DNA of 64,000 nucleotides from Thermophagus xiamenensis (GCF_900112795.1 NZ_FONA01000021.1:1-64000); one strand, 5' to 3'; shown: positions 15,095 through 25,045, counted from the stretch's first letter. Notes: generated from the sequence alone by a model not told the origin. Numbers and translations are program-made.

Positions 15095-17935
15095 TTAGAA
15101 TCGTCCCATGGGGAAAGGCCTGTCGCCAGGGGGTCCCTCCATAAGTCCGGGACGTTCCGGTCGCTCCATACGTTGACCGAAGAAATCGCGAAAAGTCCAG
15201 GTAAAGGTAACCATAGCATAACGTTGCACTACCAAAGAACGACTCTGTTCTTCATAAGTTTCGGTAACAGTACGCGATATACTTTGGTTTTCTTTTAGAA
15301 TGTCATAAACCCCAAGTTTTATCTCCCCCGATCTATCCTTAAAAATTTTTTTCCCTAAAGATGCATTCAGCAACGTATAATTGGGATCAATAGATTCCGA
15401 CAACCCCACATACCAAAGATGGTTCAACGTGGAATTAAAAACCCAGTCATCACCAAAAATCCAGTTTACTTTACAACCAGAAGTCTGGGTATAATAACTT
15501 TCTTCTTGAGTATCTAACGTCGAATGGACCTCATCCCATCCACCATTCCAAAAAAGGGAAAAATCCAAATCCTCACTAATGTTACTGGAAAGCTGAACAC
15601 CCTGATTAAATGACCATGTTTCTTTTTTAGTAACCTGATCATTGACCATGCCTGGCGTTCTATTATAGCCCAAATCAGTATTAAGAGACAGGTTGCTACC
15701 CAACCAAGTTACCGGTGTTCCAAAATTAATCACGCCTTTTAAATCCCAATAGCCATCCATGTTTTCAGGAATGGTCAGCTGACCACCATCAGGTACGGTA
15801 TAACCCTTCGGTACCGATTCATTATTGGTATAGGTATGATTAACAATATAATCGGAACCAATTTCCAGGAATAGAATAAAAGCAACATTTCTGCCGGTTT
15901 CAGCATTGACGTCGGTATACCGAGCCATGGCACGATGGATCGTTTGCTGTGAAAGGTTGGGGTTTCCGGTGGTAAGGAACAATGGTTCGCTATTATCAAC
16001 CACATCCTGCAACTGATTGGCACTTGGCTCCTGGGTCGAAGCATTATACATGGCCATAAGATTTTTACCCTCACCTGGTTTCCAATTAAGCCAAATACGC
16101 GGTCTAAAACTGGTAAAACTTTTTTTCAGGTCATAGGATTCCGGATATTCACGATTTGCCTTAAGTTTCGATTTTTCTGCCGACAATGATAGAGTAATAT
16201 TAAAAGCACCTTTATTAAATCGATATCCAGCTTCCGAAAAATAGGTTTCGAACGTGCTGGAAAATACATTAGACAGAGTGGGATCCAAAGTATATTGATA
16301 CAGCTCATTGGAAAAAACCCACTTCTCATTTTCCGAATCGGAGAATGAACCACCTAGGGTAAGCATCACCTGGCTGTATTGACCCACAGGTTCGGTATAA
16401 ACTAACCGGCTACGGATACTGCTGGTGGTATTCTCAATAAGCTTATCCAGGTCATAATCGGTTAAAATATCTGATTCACCGAACGTTTCCTCAATCGTCT
16501 GTTGCTCTTCCTCTCCTTCTTTTTTATTATAGGAATTATTAACCATTAAAGAAATGGTACGTCCTTTTAGTCCAAACTTATGCCTATAAATTAATGTATT
16601 TCCCAAATTATATCCGTCATTCTCCTTGTCCAAATCTGTCTCCGTAGCATTTAGCAAATCATCTCCATCAAAAGTTTCACTATAACTGAAACTAAAACTC
16701 TCATTATTCTGAAAGCTAGCCTGAGGCAGTAATATGATAGAGTTATTTTCATCGATATCGTAAATAATACGGGCATTAAGCCGATTATTAAAATTGTAGA
16801 ATCCGGATTCACTTTTTTCAGAATAAAACTTTAACGAATCGGTTCCATAGAGAAAATCTCTCCATGTTTCAGATTCATTTTCATTATCAATATAGTTAAA
16901 GAAGTAGCTGGCACTCACTGTCAGCTTTTCACCAAACTTATTTTGGTAGTTAATACCAAATGAATTGGTACTGTTGATTCCGCCATTCGAGGCCATTTGG
17001 ATTGACTGGTCCAGCGGGCCTCTCAGGGCTCCACCACCGCCACCTCCGCCACGACGGCCTCCCCCCATTCCGGACATAGCCCCCAGCATGTCTTCACGAG
17101 TAAAATTCTGCCGGTTTACATTATTAAATGAGGTAATGATGGAAATCCGATTGTCACCATTAAATTTGTTATACATCCCTCCTGCTTGGTAATAATGGTC
17201 GGTACCGTAACCGGCAAACAACTTTCCAAACTTACCGTTACGACGAGATGGCTTGGTAATAATATTCATGGTTTTTTGACTATTGCCATCGTCAAACCCG
17301 GAAAATTGGGCCTGATCACTCATCTTATCAAACACTTGCACCCTTTCAATAATTTCTGCAGGCAAATTTTTAAGAGCAATGGACGGATCGCTTCCAAAAA
17401 ATTCATAACCATCTACAAGCACTTTTTTTATTTCTTCACCGTGTGCCTTTACTGTACCGTCTTCCACAACAATTCCCGGCATTTTGGTCACCAGGTCTTC
17501 CACACTGGCATCTTGATGGGTTTTAAAAGATTCGGCACGAAATTCCGTGGTGTCCCCAACCACTTTTACCGGTGGTGCCCAATCCTTAACTGTCACTTCT
17601 TTTAGGTTATATGCTTCGGGCTGCAAACCAACGGTTGCCTTTTGATAACCTCCTTTTACGGCGATAACACCTCCCTTGGTTCTATAGCCAATAAATGAAA
17701 TACGATAATAATAATTCCCTGCTTTGGGCAGTTGAATCTTAAAAAATCCTGATTCATTGGTTACTCCAAAATATTGTCGGCTTGCATCCTCGCGATCTTG
17801 GATAATAACATTCGCTTGAGACAATCCTTTTCCGCTTATTGAGTCTATTACCTGAATCCCTATAGTGTATCCACCATCCTGACCGACAGCGCCAAGCGAG
17901 ACAAATATCAAAATTAACAATAAAACCTTTCTCAT
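15095..17935 (-). CDS. outer membrane beta-barrel protein with carboxypeptidase-regulatory-like domain
   Basis: From ATG 17935 (MRKVLLLILIF) the product has about 946 residues; the ATG at 17959 adds residues before the signal peptide and is unlikely. A CarboxypepD_reg-like beta-sandwich covers about 25-105. A plug-like region follows (VEDLVTKMPGIVVEDGTVKA near 135 and PAEIIERVQVFDKMSDQAQF near 190). The rest is a barrel of the OMP_b-brl_3 type, as in Bacteroidota TonB-linked receptors. A Gly/Arg tract (GGGRRGGGGGGG) sits near residue 295. The end is Pro/Gly-rich. It lies downstream of a LytTR two-component pair on the same strand, a frequent arrangement that suggests regulation by it. Substrate unknown. 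Confidence 0.85.
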   Translation of the reverse strand: MRKVLLLILIFVSLGAVGQDGGYTIGIQVIDSISGKGLSQANVIIQDREDASRQYFGVTNESGFFKIQLPKAGNYYYRISFIGYRTKGGVIAVKGGYQKATVGLQPEAYNLKEVTVKDWAPPVKVVGDTTEFRAESFKTHQDASVEDLVTKMPGIVVEDGTVKAHGEEIKKVLVDGYEFFGSDPSIALKNLPAEIIERVQVFDKMSDQAQFSGFDDGNSQKTMNIITKPSRRNGKFGKLFAGYGTDHYYQAGGMYNKFNGDNRISIITSFNNVNRQNFTREDMLGAMSGMGGGRRGGGGGGGALRGPLDQSIQMASNGGINSTNSFGINYQNKFGEKLTVSASYFFNYIDNENESETWRDFLYGTDSLKFYSEKSESGFYNFNNRLNARIIYDIDENNSIILLPQASFQNNESFSFSYSETFDGDDLLNATETDLDKENDGYNLGNTLIYRHKFGLKGRTISLMVNNSYNKKEGEEEQQTIEETFGESDILTDYDLDKLIENTTSSIRSRLVYTEPVGQYSQVMLTLGGSFSDSENEKWVFSNELYQYTLDPTLSNVFSSTFETYFSEAGYRFNKGAFNITLSLSAEKSKLKANREYPESYDLKKSFTSFRPRIWLNWKPGEGKNLMAMYNASTQEPSANQLQDVVDNSEPLFLTTGNPNLSQQTIHRAMARYTDVNAETGRNVAFILFLEIGSDYIVNHTYTNNESVPKGYTVPDGGQLTIPENMDGYWDLKGVINFGTPVTWLGSNLSLNTDLGYNRTPGMVNDQVTKKETWSFNQGVQLSSNISEDLDFSLFWNGGWDEVHSTLDTQEESYYTQTSGCKVNWIFGDDWVFNSTLNHLWYVGLSESIDPNYTLLNASLGKKIFKDRSGEIKLGVYDILKENQSISRTVTETYEEQSRSLVVQRYAMVTFTWTFRDFFGQRMERPERPGLMEGPPGDRPFPMGRF

Positions 17936-17984
17936 AGCTTTTAAATTCGCATGATACATTTATAAAAAAACTACCACAATCATT

Positions 17985-18090
17985 GTCAGTAAAAAATTCA
18001 TTTAATTTATTGGTCAGATGGAACTCGCATGACAAATTTTTTTATTAAGGTTCTATTGTGACACCATTTATTGTCATACTTATTTCATCG
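17985..18090 (-). repeat. dispersed element, copy D (P1-P2)
   Basis: On the minus strand, P1 reads GATGAAATAAGTATGACA then GGTGTCACAATAGAAC. P2 reads CATGCGAGTTCCATCTGACC, AATAAATTAAATGAATT and ACTGACAATGA. It ends 50 bp before the ATG of the outer-membrane protein gene. A shortened P2-like string, CATGCGAATTTAAAAGCT, sits directly before that ATG. Confidence 0.65.
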
Positions 18091-18689
18091 ATTTTACCAC
18101 GAATGCACCACAAAAACATCTTCATATTAAACCTATTAGCACACTCGTCACAAAACAAACCTAAAGAATCCACCTACGGGTAGAAATTTTTTTCATCCAA
18201 AGGTTTTATTTCTTCTACATTCAAAGCTTTTACTTCTACTTTCTACCATGACAAAAAATGGAACTATTGCTTTTTGGTAGTCATATTAATTTTGAGTACA
18301 GTCTCTTAACAGAATAGAGGGGAAATGAGTAAATATTATTCTTTCAATGCAGATCAATTAGGGTCCTTTATCCGTGGCAAATAATTCTGCCCATTCTTCT
18401 TAATTTATTAAAGATTAACATCTTTGTCCTTAAATAATTACAACCACTAAGGATTAAAGCCTGGCACCATTGGTATTTTACAAATGGTTATTACCCATAA
18501 CTTTTTGAGCCAATAAGTTCAGTTTCTAAATAAAAGGATTATATGCCCTCAACACCTTGGGGTTAAAAAAAGAACCCAAACCAAAATATTTAATCAACCA
18601 TTATTTTTAACATATTACATAAGTCGAGAAGGATAACATTTCATAAAGAAACGTCACGCCCCATAAAAAGAAGAAAGTTGTAATCAAGG
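18091..18689. other. intergenic region between barrel gene and LytTR regulator
   Basis: No coding frame of note was found on either strand. The only structure I see is a direct repeat, TTTTATTTCTTCTAC at 18204-18218 and TTTTACTTCTAC at 18228-18239. Because LytTR-domain regulators bind spaced direct repeats, and one is encoded next door, this could be a binding region; the match to a known LytTR box is not good enough to assert. Confidence 0.3.
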
Positions 18690-19415
18690 TTATAGATTGA
18701 AGAGGCTTTTTCGAACCTCATCACGATAAGACTGACCTATAGGTACCACCTTTGATGTATGATGCATCTGCAATTGATTGCCATACAGTGCCTTTACCTG
18801 CAAACGATTAACGATATATGATTTATGAACACGCATAAAAACTTCGGAAGGCAGAGTCTCAATAAGTTTTTTCAACGAATCGAGAGAAACCAGTTTTTGG
18901 TCGATACAATGATATGCCACATACTCCCGCAAACTTTCGATAAACAAAATATCAGAAACTTTGACCCGATAAGATTTATGGTTGGCCTTAACAATAATAT
19001 ATTCCTGTTCGTGTTGGAAATTTTGCACCAATAGGTTATTATCGGTGGTTCGTGCTTGCAACCGTTCTCCCGCCTTTTGTACCGATTGTACAAAACGTTC
19101 AAAAGAAAACGGTTTTAGTAAATAATCGATTACATCCAATTCATAACCTTCGAGAGCATACTCAGGATAAGCAGATGTGATAACAACTAATATATTTTTC
19201 AGATGAAATGATTTAAGAAAATCCATTCCCGAAATCTCCGGCATTTGAATATCGAGAAAAGCCAGATCAACAGAGCCACTCTGCAAAGCGGGCAATGCTT
19301 CGAGGGGCGACTTAAAGGCCCCGACCAACTCCAGATGCGGAAATTTTGTAATATAATCCTTCAAAAGCGACCGGGCAGGAAATTCATCATCAATTATAAC
19401 ACATCGAATAGTCAT
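18690..19415 (-). CDS. LytTR-type response regulator
   Basis: The 241-residue protein has a receiver domain at residues 3-118. Its acidic pocket is IIDDE, the phospho-acceptor Asp is in LAFLDIQMPE (Asp55), and the conserved Lys is in LLKPF. A LytTR DNA-binding domain covers about 138-238 (IVKANHKSYRVKVSDILFIE, EVFMRVHKSYIVN). The start overlaps the kinase stop (TGATG), so the two are cotranslated. It probably controls the adjacent barrel protein (inference). Confidence 0.95.
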   Translation of the reverse strand: MTIRCVIIDDEFPARSLLKDYITKFPHLELVGAFKSPLEALPALQSGSVDLAFLDIQMPEISGMDFLKSFHLKNILVVITSAYPEYALEGYELDVIDYLLKPFSFERFVQSVQKAGERLQARTTDNNLLVQNFQHEQEYIIVKANHKSYRVKVSDILFIESLREYVAYHCIDQKLVSLDSLKKLIETLPSEVFMRVHKSYIVNRLQVKALYGNQLQMHHTSKVVPIGQSYRDEVRKSLFNL

Positions 19416-20593
19416 CAGGCATCAATTTCCAGTTTAACTTCAAAAACATCCTCATTGTCTTCAATAACCAGTTTATGGCATTCTTTATATAAAACAGAAA
19501 GTCGTTTTTTTACATTTTCAATCCCAATACCTTTCAACCGATCTTTGGAAACATGCCCCCTGGGCTTACTGTTTAAAATATAAAAAGAAAGATGTCCACC
19601 TGTATCTTTCAATGACATAACAATACGTCCATTCTTTGTATCATCGATATTTCCATGTTTAAAAGCATTCTCGACAAAAGGGAAAATAAGCATAGGTTCG
19701 ATTCGTCGATCCCGATCAATTTGTTGAAAATCTATTTCAATATTGGGTTGTTCTTCTAATTTAATTTTTTGAAATTCAATAAAATCGAGGATATAGTCGA
19801 CTTCTCTTCCGATGGGAATTTTTTTGTCATCCGTTTCATACAAAATATACCTCAACATTGAAGAGAGTTTTAAAATCAACTGGGAAGTTTTGGGATTACC
19901 CTGCTGAGAAAGGGAGTAAATATTGTTCAGGGCATTAAATAAAAAATGCGGATTCATCTGGGATTTAAGAAATTTCATTTCTGTCTCCAGATTCTGGTTG
20001 GTTAAAGAGAGTTGTTCCTTTTCCTTTCGCTTTGACTCCAAAAAAACCCAAAACAAAGTACTAAGAAACAACATTCCCACAAATGGAAGTAAACCGAAAA
20101 TCATACGACGAGGAAAAATTTCCCCTCTCGGACGAGGACTATTGGTAGGATTTCTCAACCCAAAGGTTCGCCTGTTGAGGGAAAGAGTATCAATTTGAAC
20201 TTCTCTGCCACTTGGTGGAGGCGGCACTTCATTAGGGACCCACACCTTTCGAACTCTTAACTGTTCCCAGGTTTCTGGTTTTATTGGATCAGTTACGTGA
20301 TATATAAAGGAAACAAAACTTAGCAAAAGTATTAACGAGAAAATATACCCCTTAATTTTATTGCGTCCCATTAAAAGAGGCAGCAAAATAAGAATATTGA
20401 TATAAAATATAAATGCATTGATTCCTAGCGTTCGAATGGTTAAAATAATAGCTGTACGGGTATCAAAAAATATTGCAGGACCATAAAAAAAGACTATTGA
20501 ATACCCCACCCACAGAAGAATATGCCACCTGCCAAGTCGTTTCCATTCTCGAACAATTATCGCTAAAATATTTCTCAAACAGCTATTTGTCAT
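19415..20593 (-). CDS. LytS/YehU-type sensor histidine kinase
   Basis: The 392-residue kinase has about four membrane segments in the first 200 residues: near 26-45, 48-72, 80-98 and 160-185. A periplasmic loop lies between the third and fourth. A coiled linker (LTNQNLETEMKFLKSQ) leads to the His_kinase domain, with phospho-acceptor His in QMNPHFLFNALNNIYSL. The ATPase N-box is PFVENAFKHG and the G-box is KGIGIENVKKRL. It forms an operon with the LytTR regulator. The loop carries a proline run (VPPPPSG), relevant to EF-P dependence. Ligand unknown. Confidence 0.93.
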   Translation of the reverse strand: MTNSCLRNILAIIVREWKRLGRWHILLWVGYSIVFFYGPAIFFDTRTAIILTIRTLGINAFIFYINILILLPLLMGRNKIKGYIFSLILLLSFVSFIYHVTDPIKPETWEQLRVRKVWVPNEVPPPPSGREVQIDTLSLNRRTFGLRNPTNSPRPRGEIFPRRMIFGLLPFVGMLFLSTLFWVFLESKRKEKEQLSLTNQNLETEMKFLKSQMNPHFLFNALNNIYSLSQQGNPKTSQLILKLSSMLRYILYETDDKKIPIGREVDYILDFIEFQKIKLEEQPNIEIDFQQIDRDRRIEPMLIFPFVENAFKHGNIDDTKNGRIVMSLKDTGGHLSFYILNSKPRGHVSKDRLKGIGIENVKKRLSVLYKECHKLVIEDNEDVFEVKLEIDA

Positions 20594-20834
20594 TCTTCAA
20601 AAATAAAAACTTATCCTGTGAAATTATTCATATATTCTCAAAATTCTCCAACCTCTATTCTCAGTTGAAACTATCATAAATATTTTAGTCACACCAAGAC
20701 ATCAATAAAATAAACAAACAGGAAGGGTGAGTGTATTGGTTTTTAAGTCTTTAGTTTTTTTCTGACAAAAAGAAACTAACAGGATTAAGAATTCTTTTTA
20801 TCAATCAAAAATATTAAAAACTAAAAGATGATTC
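20594..20834. other. intergenic region upstream of the kinase
   Basis: AT-rich, with no gene detected. A loose hairpin (TTAGTTT facing AAACTAA) lies near 20754-20781. Nothing else is supported. It is followed by dispersed element copy E. Confidence 0.3.
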
Positions 20835-20960
20835 TTCCATCCGGCAAATAACATAGAAAATATTTTATGCGGATGAAATGAGCAAGGCAACATTATCCAC
20901 CACAAGAAAATGTAAAAAATAATAAGGCCATGCAAGTTCTAATAGACTTATGCACTAAAA
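20835..20960 (+). repeat. dispersed element, copy E (degenerate P2-P1-P2)
   Basis: TTCCATCCGGCAAATAACAT then TTTATGCGGATGA is P2-like. P1 follows as GGATGAAATGAGCAAGGCAA, CCACAAGAAAATGTAAA. A second decaying P2 begins GCCATGCAAGTTC. It points toward the 3' end of the kelch gene, and no start codon of a gene follows, so this copy has no obvious client. Confidence 0.6.
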
Positions 20961-20981
20961 AACATTATTCCAATATTTATT

Positions 20982-21020
20982 TTAAAAAAGGAATACCTGA
21001 TCACCTAACAAGTGATCAGG
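20982..21020 (-). terminator. terminator of the kelch lipoprotein gene
   Basis: CCTGATCAC and GTGATCAGG form a perfect 9-bp stem around 7 nt. On the minus strand a T-rich tail (CCTTTTTTAAAAT) follows. It begins 9 bp after the stop codon. Confidence 0.8.
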
Positions 21021-21028
21021 CTTTAAGG

Positions 21029-22060
21029 TTAATCATTATCGTCCTGTTCTTCGTCAGGATAAAAGGTCCACACATCATCAAAATAGTAGCCAGAACTATT
21101 ACCGGTGGCCACGAAAGCCTGGTTATTAATCGTAAATGCCACCGCATCCGTCCGGGAAGAACCTTCGAAATTAGACTTCTCTTCCCAAAAATCGGTCTCC
21201 GGGTCATATTCCCAAGTTCTATTTCCGGCATATCCTGGACCTCCGGTAGTAATATATGCATAACCATTTAGTGTGAATGCAACACCATTAGATCCTACAA
21301 TGCTATAATCATCATCATAACTTTCATCGTCGTTGGTTCCACTGGTTATCTTTCTTAATTCGGTCCAGACATCGGTTTCAGGATTATATTTCCATGCATC
21401 TGTAACATAATCACTGTTGTCTACACCCGTAAATATGTATCCTTCCCCATTAATAACAAAAGCTACGGCATCGCGTCGTTTAGAACCTTTGACACTTTTC
21501 TTCTGAGTCCATTGTCCGGTTGAAGGATCATATTCGTAAAAATCTTTCAGTCTGTTACCGTCATAACCGGTCCCTACGTACCCTTTATCGTTAATTGCGA
21601 AGGCAACGGCACCATAACGTCCCGAACCGGGGAAATCAGCAATACGCGTCCAACTACCCTTCGCCCCGTCATTGGGATCAAATTCCCAAAAGTCATTTAG
21701 CTTATTCTCATCATCATCAAAACCGGTACCTACATATCCTTTCCCGGCAGCAGCAAAAGCTACGGCACCATTACGAGCGGGAGCCTCATCAGGCAGGGGT
21801 GCCACTTCCTCCCAAGTGTCATATTGTGGATCATATCTCCAGAAATCACGGTAGCGTTCATCTTCTTCACCATTATATCCGGTTCCTACATAGGCATAAT
21901 CACCGATAACAAAAACTACGGCATCGGTACGGGGCAGCCCCTCAAAGGCACCAAGTTCAACCCAGTTACCCCATAGTTCATCATCATCGTCACTATCACA
22001 TCCATTTATAATTGCCACAACAGCCAAAAGTGTCAACCAATACAAGAAGGATTTTTTCAT
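21029..22060 (-). CDS. kelch-repeat beta-propeller lipoprotein
   Basis: From ATG 22060 (MKKSFLYWL) the product has about 343 residues. The signal peptide ends in the lipobox IINGC (Cys near 21), followed by an acidic tether (DSDDDDE), a typical surface-export signal in Bacteroidota. Six kelch-like repeats of about 50 residues follow, each with a VAF.I...GYVGTG strand and a W.YDP..D.W.E turn. They should close a six-bladed propeller. Kelch propellers bind proteins or glycans or act as sialic-acid mutarotases; catalytic residues cannot be judged here. It is monocistronic, with a terminator. Confidence 0.85.
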   Translation of the reverse strand: MKKSFLYWLTLLAVVAIINGCDSDDDDELWGNWVELGAFEGLPRTDAVVFVIGDYAYVGTGYNGEEDERYRDFWRYDPQYDTWEEVAPLPDEAPARNGAVAFAAAGKGYVGTGFDDDENKLNDFWEFDPNDGAKGSWTRIADFPGSGRYGAVAFAINDKGYVGTGYDGNRLKDFYEYDPSTGQWTQKKSVKGSKRRDAVAFVINGEGYIFTGVDNSDYVTDAWKYNPETDVWTELRKITSGTNDDESYDDDYSIVGSNGVAFTLNGYAYITTGGPGYAGNRTWEYDPETDFWEEKSNFEGSSRTDAVAFTINNQAFVATGNSSGYYFDDVWTFYPDEEQDDND

Positions 22061-22321
22061 TCTTACTTTTTTTGTTTCCATATTTTACTTTTTGTGTAAC
22101 TCAAGGAAGCAAATAAAGCGTACAGCGCACCCAAGATGATATTTTTTCAACCAAACACTCATTATTGTCTTACAATCGGTCATTTTTTTTCTATTATCCA
22201 TATATTTTTGGGTTCATAGGAAAAATTAGCCAGTTGATAGGAGTGACTCTCTGCTTTGTTGAAAAAAAATCAGCTTTCTGAATGCCCGGTCTAAATTCGT
22301 GCTCAAATAATTAATTATTTT

Positions 22322-23659
22322 ATGCAAAGAGAGATAGGAAATATCAGACCAATAATTATACTTCTTCTGTTGACCGTGGTCCCTCTCCTTATACCATCCT
22401 GCTCGGAGGGGGACCTTTCTATTGGTGACCAATTTGTCAAAACGGATACCTATACGGCCATTGTTGACACATTTAGTTTACAGCTTTCTACCATTAAAAT
22501 GGATTCTGTAGAAACTTCTTCCACCGGCATTGCGCTAACCGGCTACTACACAGATGACTATAGCGCAACCAAAGCTGTATCCTTTTTTGAAATTATGAAT
22601 GAAGCCTATTCCATTGACGGAAAAGAGCAGTTCGACTCAATTTGTTTAATCTTAAATCATTCGGGCTTCTATTTGGGAGATACATCCCAAGTTTTCACCA
22701 TAAACGTACACCGGGTGGAAGAGGAAATAGAAACCAATACTTCGGGGACAATAAGTAACAATAGTTTCTTAAAATATTCTGCAACACCCCTTGCCAGTTA
22801 TCAGTATACCCCAGAACCTTATAAGGAAAGAACTATTTATATTAGGTTGGATGATAATCTGGGAAAAACCTTGTTGGATACCCTACAGACTGATACTAAT
22901 TTAACCTCTTCCGAATTTATCGATTGGTTTAAAGGATTGGCTTTAGTTCCAGACACTGTCAACAACAATCTCATTCTGGGTTTTGAAGCCGGAAGTGATA
23001 GTATCTACCTAAGACTTTATACTCACCGGGTAGAGCTGGAGAAAGTTAAAAATTACTTCGATTTTTCTCTAAATGAATCATCATTACAATACAACCACAT
23101 CAAAAGTTATCCGGTTAATACCGCATTAGAAACACTTGATTCATACAAAGAAAAACTTAAATCCGAGAATCTGGACAAAAAGGCCATTTTAGAAGCCGGA
23201 ACAGGTTATTTTACCCGAATCGACATCCCAGGACTATCCTCAATGAAAGCTTTACAACAAATAGGCAGAATTGTAAAAGCCAATCTGATAGTAGGAGTTG
23301 ACCCATCAACTTTTGATTTCCAAGATCCGCCGGAAACCATTTATCTTCTTGAAGCAGATAAAATTAATCAGGTAGCGGGTTATATCGTCAACAGCAGTGA
23401 CTACCCTGTTTCGGGAACCTTGGTATCTACCTCAACTCTTTACGAAAAAGAATGGTATTATACCTTTGATATAACCTACTTTCTCAACGCACTGGTAGAT
23501 GAAGAGATAACCTCTGAGGGCACAGGAATGCTAGTTGCCTTTTCCGAAGATAATCTACAGGGTAGTTGTTATAAAATGATTTTCGATGGTTATGATGGTG
23601 AAGGCGCTTACACTCAACTAAATGTTTTTTACTATTACTACGATGTCGAAGAAAAATAA
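22322..23659 (+). CDS. DUF4270 family lipoprotein
   Basis: The 445-residue protein has a signal peptide ending in a lipobox (LLIPSC, Cys27) followed by acidic residues. The body fits DUF4270, a Bacteroidota family of surface or periplasmic beta-rich lipoproteins of unknown role. The pattern near residue 300, TGYFTRIDIPGLSSMKAL, is typical of the family's late strand region. It is followed 141 bp later by a FadL-like barrel, a pairing seen in other Bacteroidota, suggesting a shared envelope task. It diverges from the kelch gene. Confidence 0.75.
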   Translation: MQREIGNIRPIIILLLLTVVPLLIPSCSEGDLSIGDQFVKTDTYTAIVDTFSLQLSTIKMDSVETSSTGIALTGYYTDDYSATKAVSFFEIMNEAYSIDGKEQFDSICLILNHSGFYLGDTSQVFTINVHRVEEEIETNTSGTISNNSFLKYSATPLASYQYTPEPYKERTIYIRLDDNLGKTLLDTLQTDTNLTSSEFIDWFKGLALVPDTVNNNLILGFEAGSDSIYLRLYTHRVELEKVKNYFDFSLNESSLQYNHIKSYPVNTALETLDSYKEKLKSENLDKKAILEAGTGYFTRIDIPGLSSMKALQQIGRIVKANLIVGVDPSTFDFQDPPETIYLLEADKINQVAGYIVNSSDYPVSGTLVSTSTLYEKEWYYTFDITYFLNALVDEEITSEGTGMLVAFSEDNLQGSCYKMIFDGYDGEGAYTQLNVFYYYYDVEEK

Positions 23660-23800
23660 AATCAATCACAATAACCTCTGTTATTACTGAACATAAAGCA
23701 ATGCCGCTGAAAATATTAAATAAGTCATCAATACCAAAGCTTCGTTGAGGGGGATAAAAAGGTTTCAACGATAGAGTAACAAATCGAGATTTAACAAAAA

Positions 23801-25045
23801 ATGAAAAAAATATTCCTAATCATATCATCTCTTCTAATGGTCTGGCATTATACTGTTAAAAGTCAAAACAGCACTTCTTCTCCTTACTCTGTCTATGGAT
23901 TTGGTGTATTGGAATCCACGACCAATACCATCAACAGTGGTATGGGTGGAAGCGGCGTTGCGTTGCCTTCGAATGGTTATCTGAACTATCAAAACCCGGC
24001 ATCTTTAAGTGCTTTGGATAGTTTAACCTTTTATTTTAATATCCAGGCAAAAGGAATAATTAACCATTATTCCATGTCGGGAAAAGCTCAGAGCAACTTT
24101 GATTCGAATATAGATGCTTTTTCATTTGGTTTTAGAGTAGCACGCTTTTGGGGAATGAGCTTTGGTTTGTATCCTTTCTCAAGCGTAGGATATACCATCG
24201 AACAAGAAAACGACATACTAGGGTCTTCTCTGACATATCCCGTAATACTGGAAGGTAGTGGAGGACTTTCGCGTATTTCCCTATCCAATGGCTTCCGATT
24301 AACCAAAAATTTTTCAGTAGGATTAGATGCTTCATTTATCTGGGGCTCCACTGATATTGTAGAAACAGCTGATTATTCAGCATTAGGCCAAAATAATATC
24401 ATTAATACCCGAAAATGGTATTTCAACAATCTTCTGTTAAAATACGGGCTGCAATATCAAAGCAAGCAAAAGCATGGTGCACTTTTTGCTGGAATATCAT
24501 GGCAACCCGAAACCAACATCTACGCCACATTTAATCAAACCATTGAGGATGAATCGACAACATCGTATTACGAAAATGATGCGTCAGCCGACGACGTAAT
24601 ACTTCCCAACATGTACAGTGCTGGTTTTGCCATATCCAAAGACAAAGGATGGACATTTTCAGCCGATTATTCTTTCGCTAAGTGGTCGGTTTTAAACGAT
24701 TATTCAACCCTCAAAGGTACCTTCTCCGACTCATATACCGTAAATACCGGTATAGCCTATTCACTTCCGAAAAACAAATCCAAATTCATTAACCAGATTC
24801 AATGGCGTGCAGGGGCCTTTTATTCAGACGGCTACCTAAAAGTTAAAGAACAGAAAATTGATGAAAAAGGTATCACAGCAGGTCTTTCCCTTCCTTTAAG
24901 CAGAAATGGAAACATTTTACACATTTCTTATGCCTATTCGCTCAAAGGAACCAGCAAGTCAAGCCTTGTTAGGGAACAATACCACACCATTAAAATAGGT
25001 TTTTCCATGACCGAAAGGTGGTTCTCAAAAAGTATGTTTTATTAG
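23801..25045 (+). CDS. FadL/OmpP1-like outer membrane protein
   Basis: The 414-residue protein has a signal peptide (about 1-21). SSPYSVYGFGVLES is followed by GMGGSGVALPSNGYLNYQNP, the FadL-type N-terminal hatch pattern with the conserved N-PA-L element (NPASLSALD). The rest alternates hydrophobic and polar residues in about 14 strands, with a final aromatic Tyr. FadL relatives carry hydrophobic compounds across the outer membrane. It is probably coexpressed with the DUF4270 lipoprotein. Confidence 0.75.
   Translation: MKKIFLIISSLLMVWHYTVKSQNSTSSPYSVYGFGVLESTTNTINSGMGGSGVALPSNGYLNYQNPASLSALDSLTFYFNIQAKGIINHYSMSGKAQSNFDSNIDAFSFGFRVARFWGMSFGLYPFSSVGYTIEQENDILGSSLTYPVILEGSGGLSRISLSNGFRLTKNFSVGLDASFIWGSTDIVETADYSALGQNNIINTRKWYFNNLLLKYGLQYQSKQKHGALFAGISWQPETNIYATFNQTIEDESTTSYYENDASADDVILPNMYSAGFAISKDKGWTFSADYSFAKWSVLNDYSTLKGTFSDSYTVNTGIAYSLPKNKSKFINQIQWRAGAFYSDGYLKVKEQKIDEKGITAGLSLPLSRNGNILHISYAYSLKGTSKSSLVREQYHTIKIGFSMTERWFSKSMFY

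Noticed and set aside
17186-17605. 139-codon plus-strand frame opposite the barrel gene
   Set aside because: Antisense to the plug domain of a well-supported gene; no recognisable features.
17754-18035. Minus-strand 93-codon frame beginning in copy D
   Set aside because: It overlaps the start of the outer-membrane barrel gene in another frame and begins inside the repeat.
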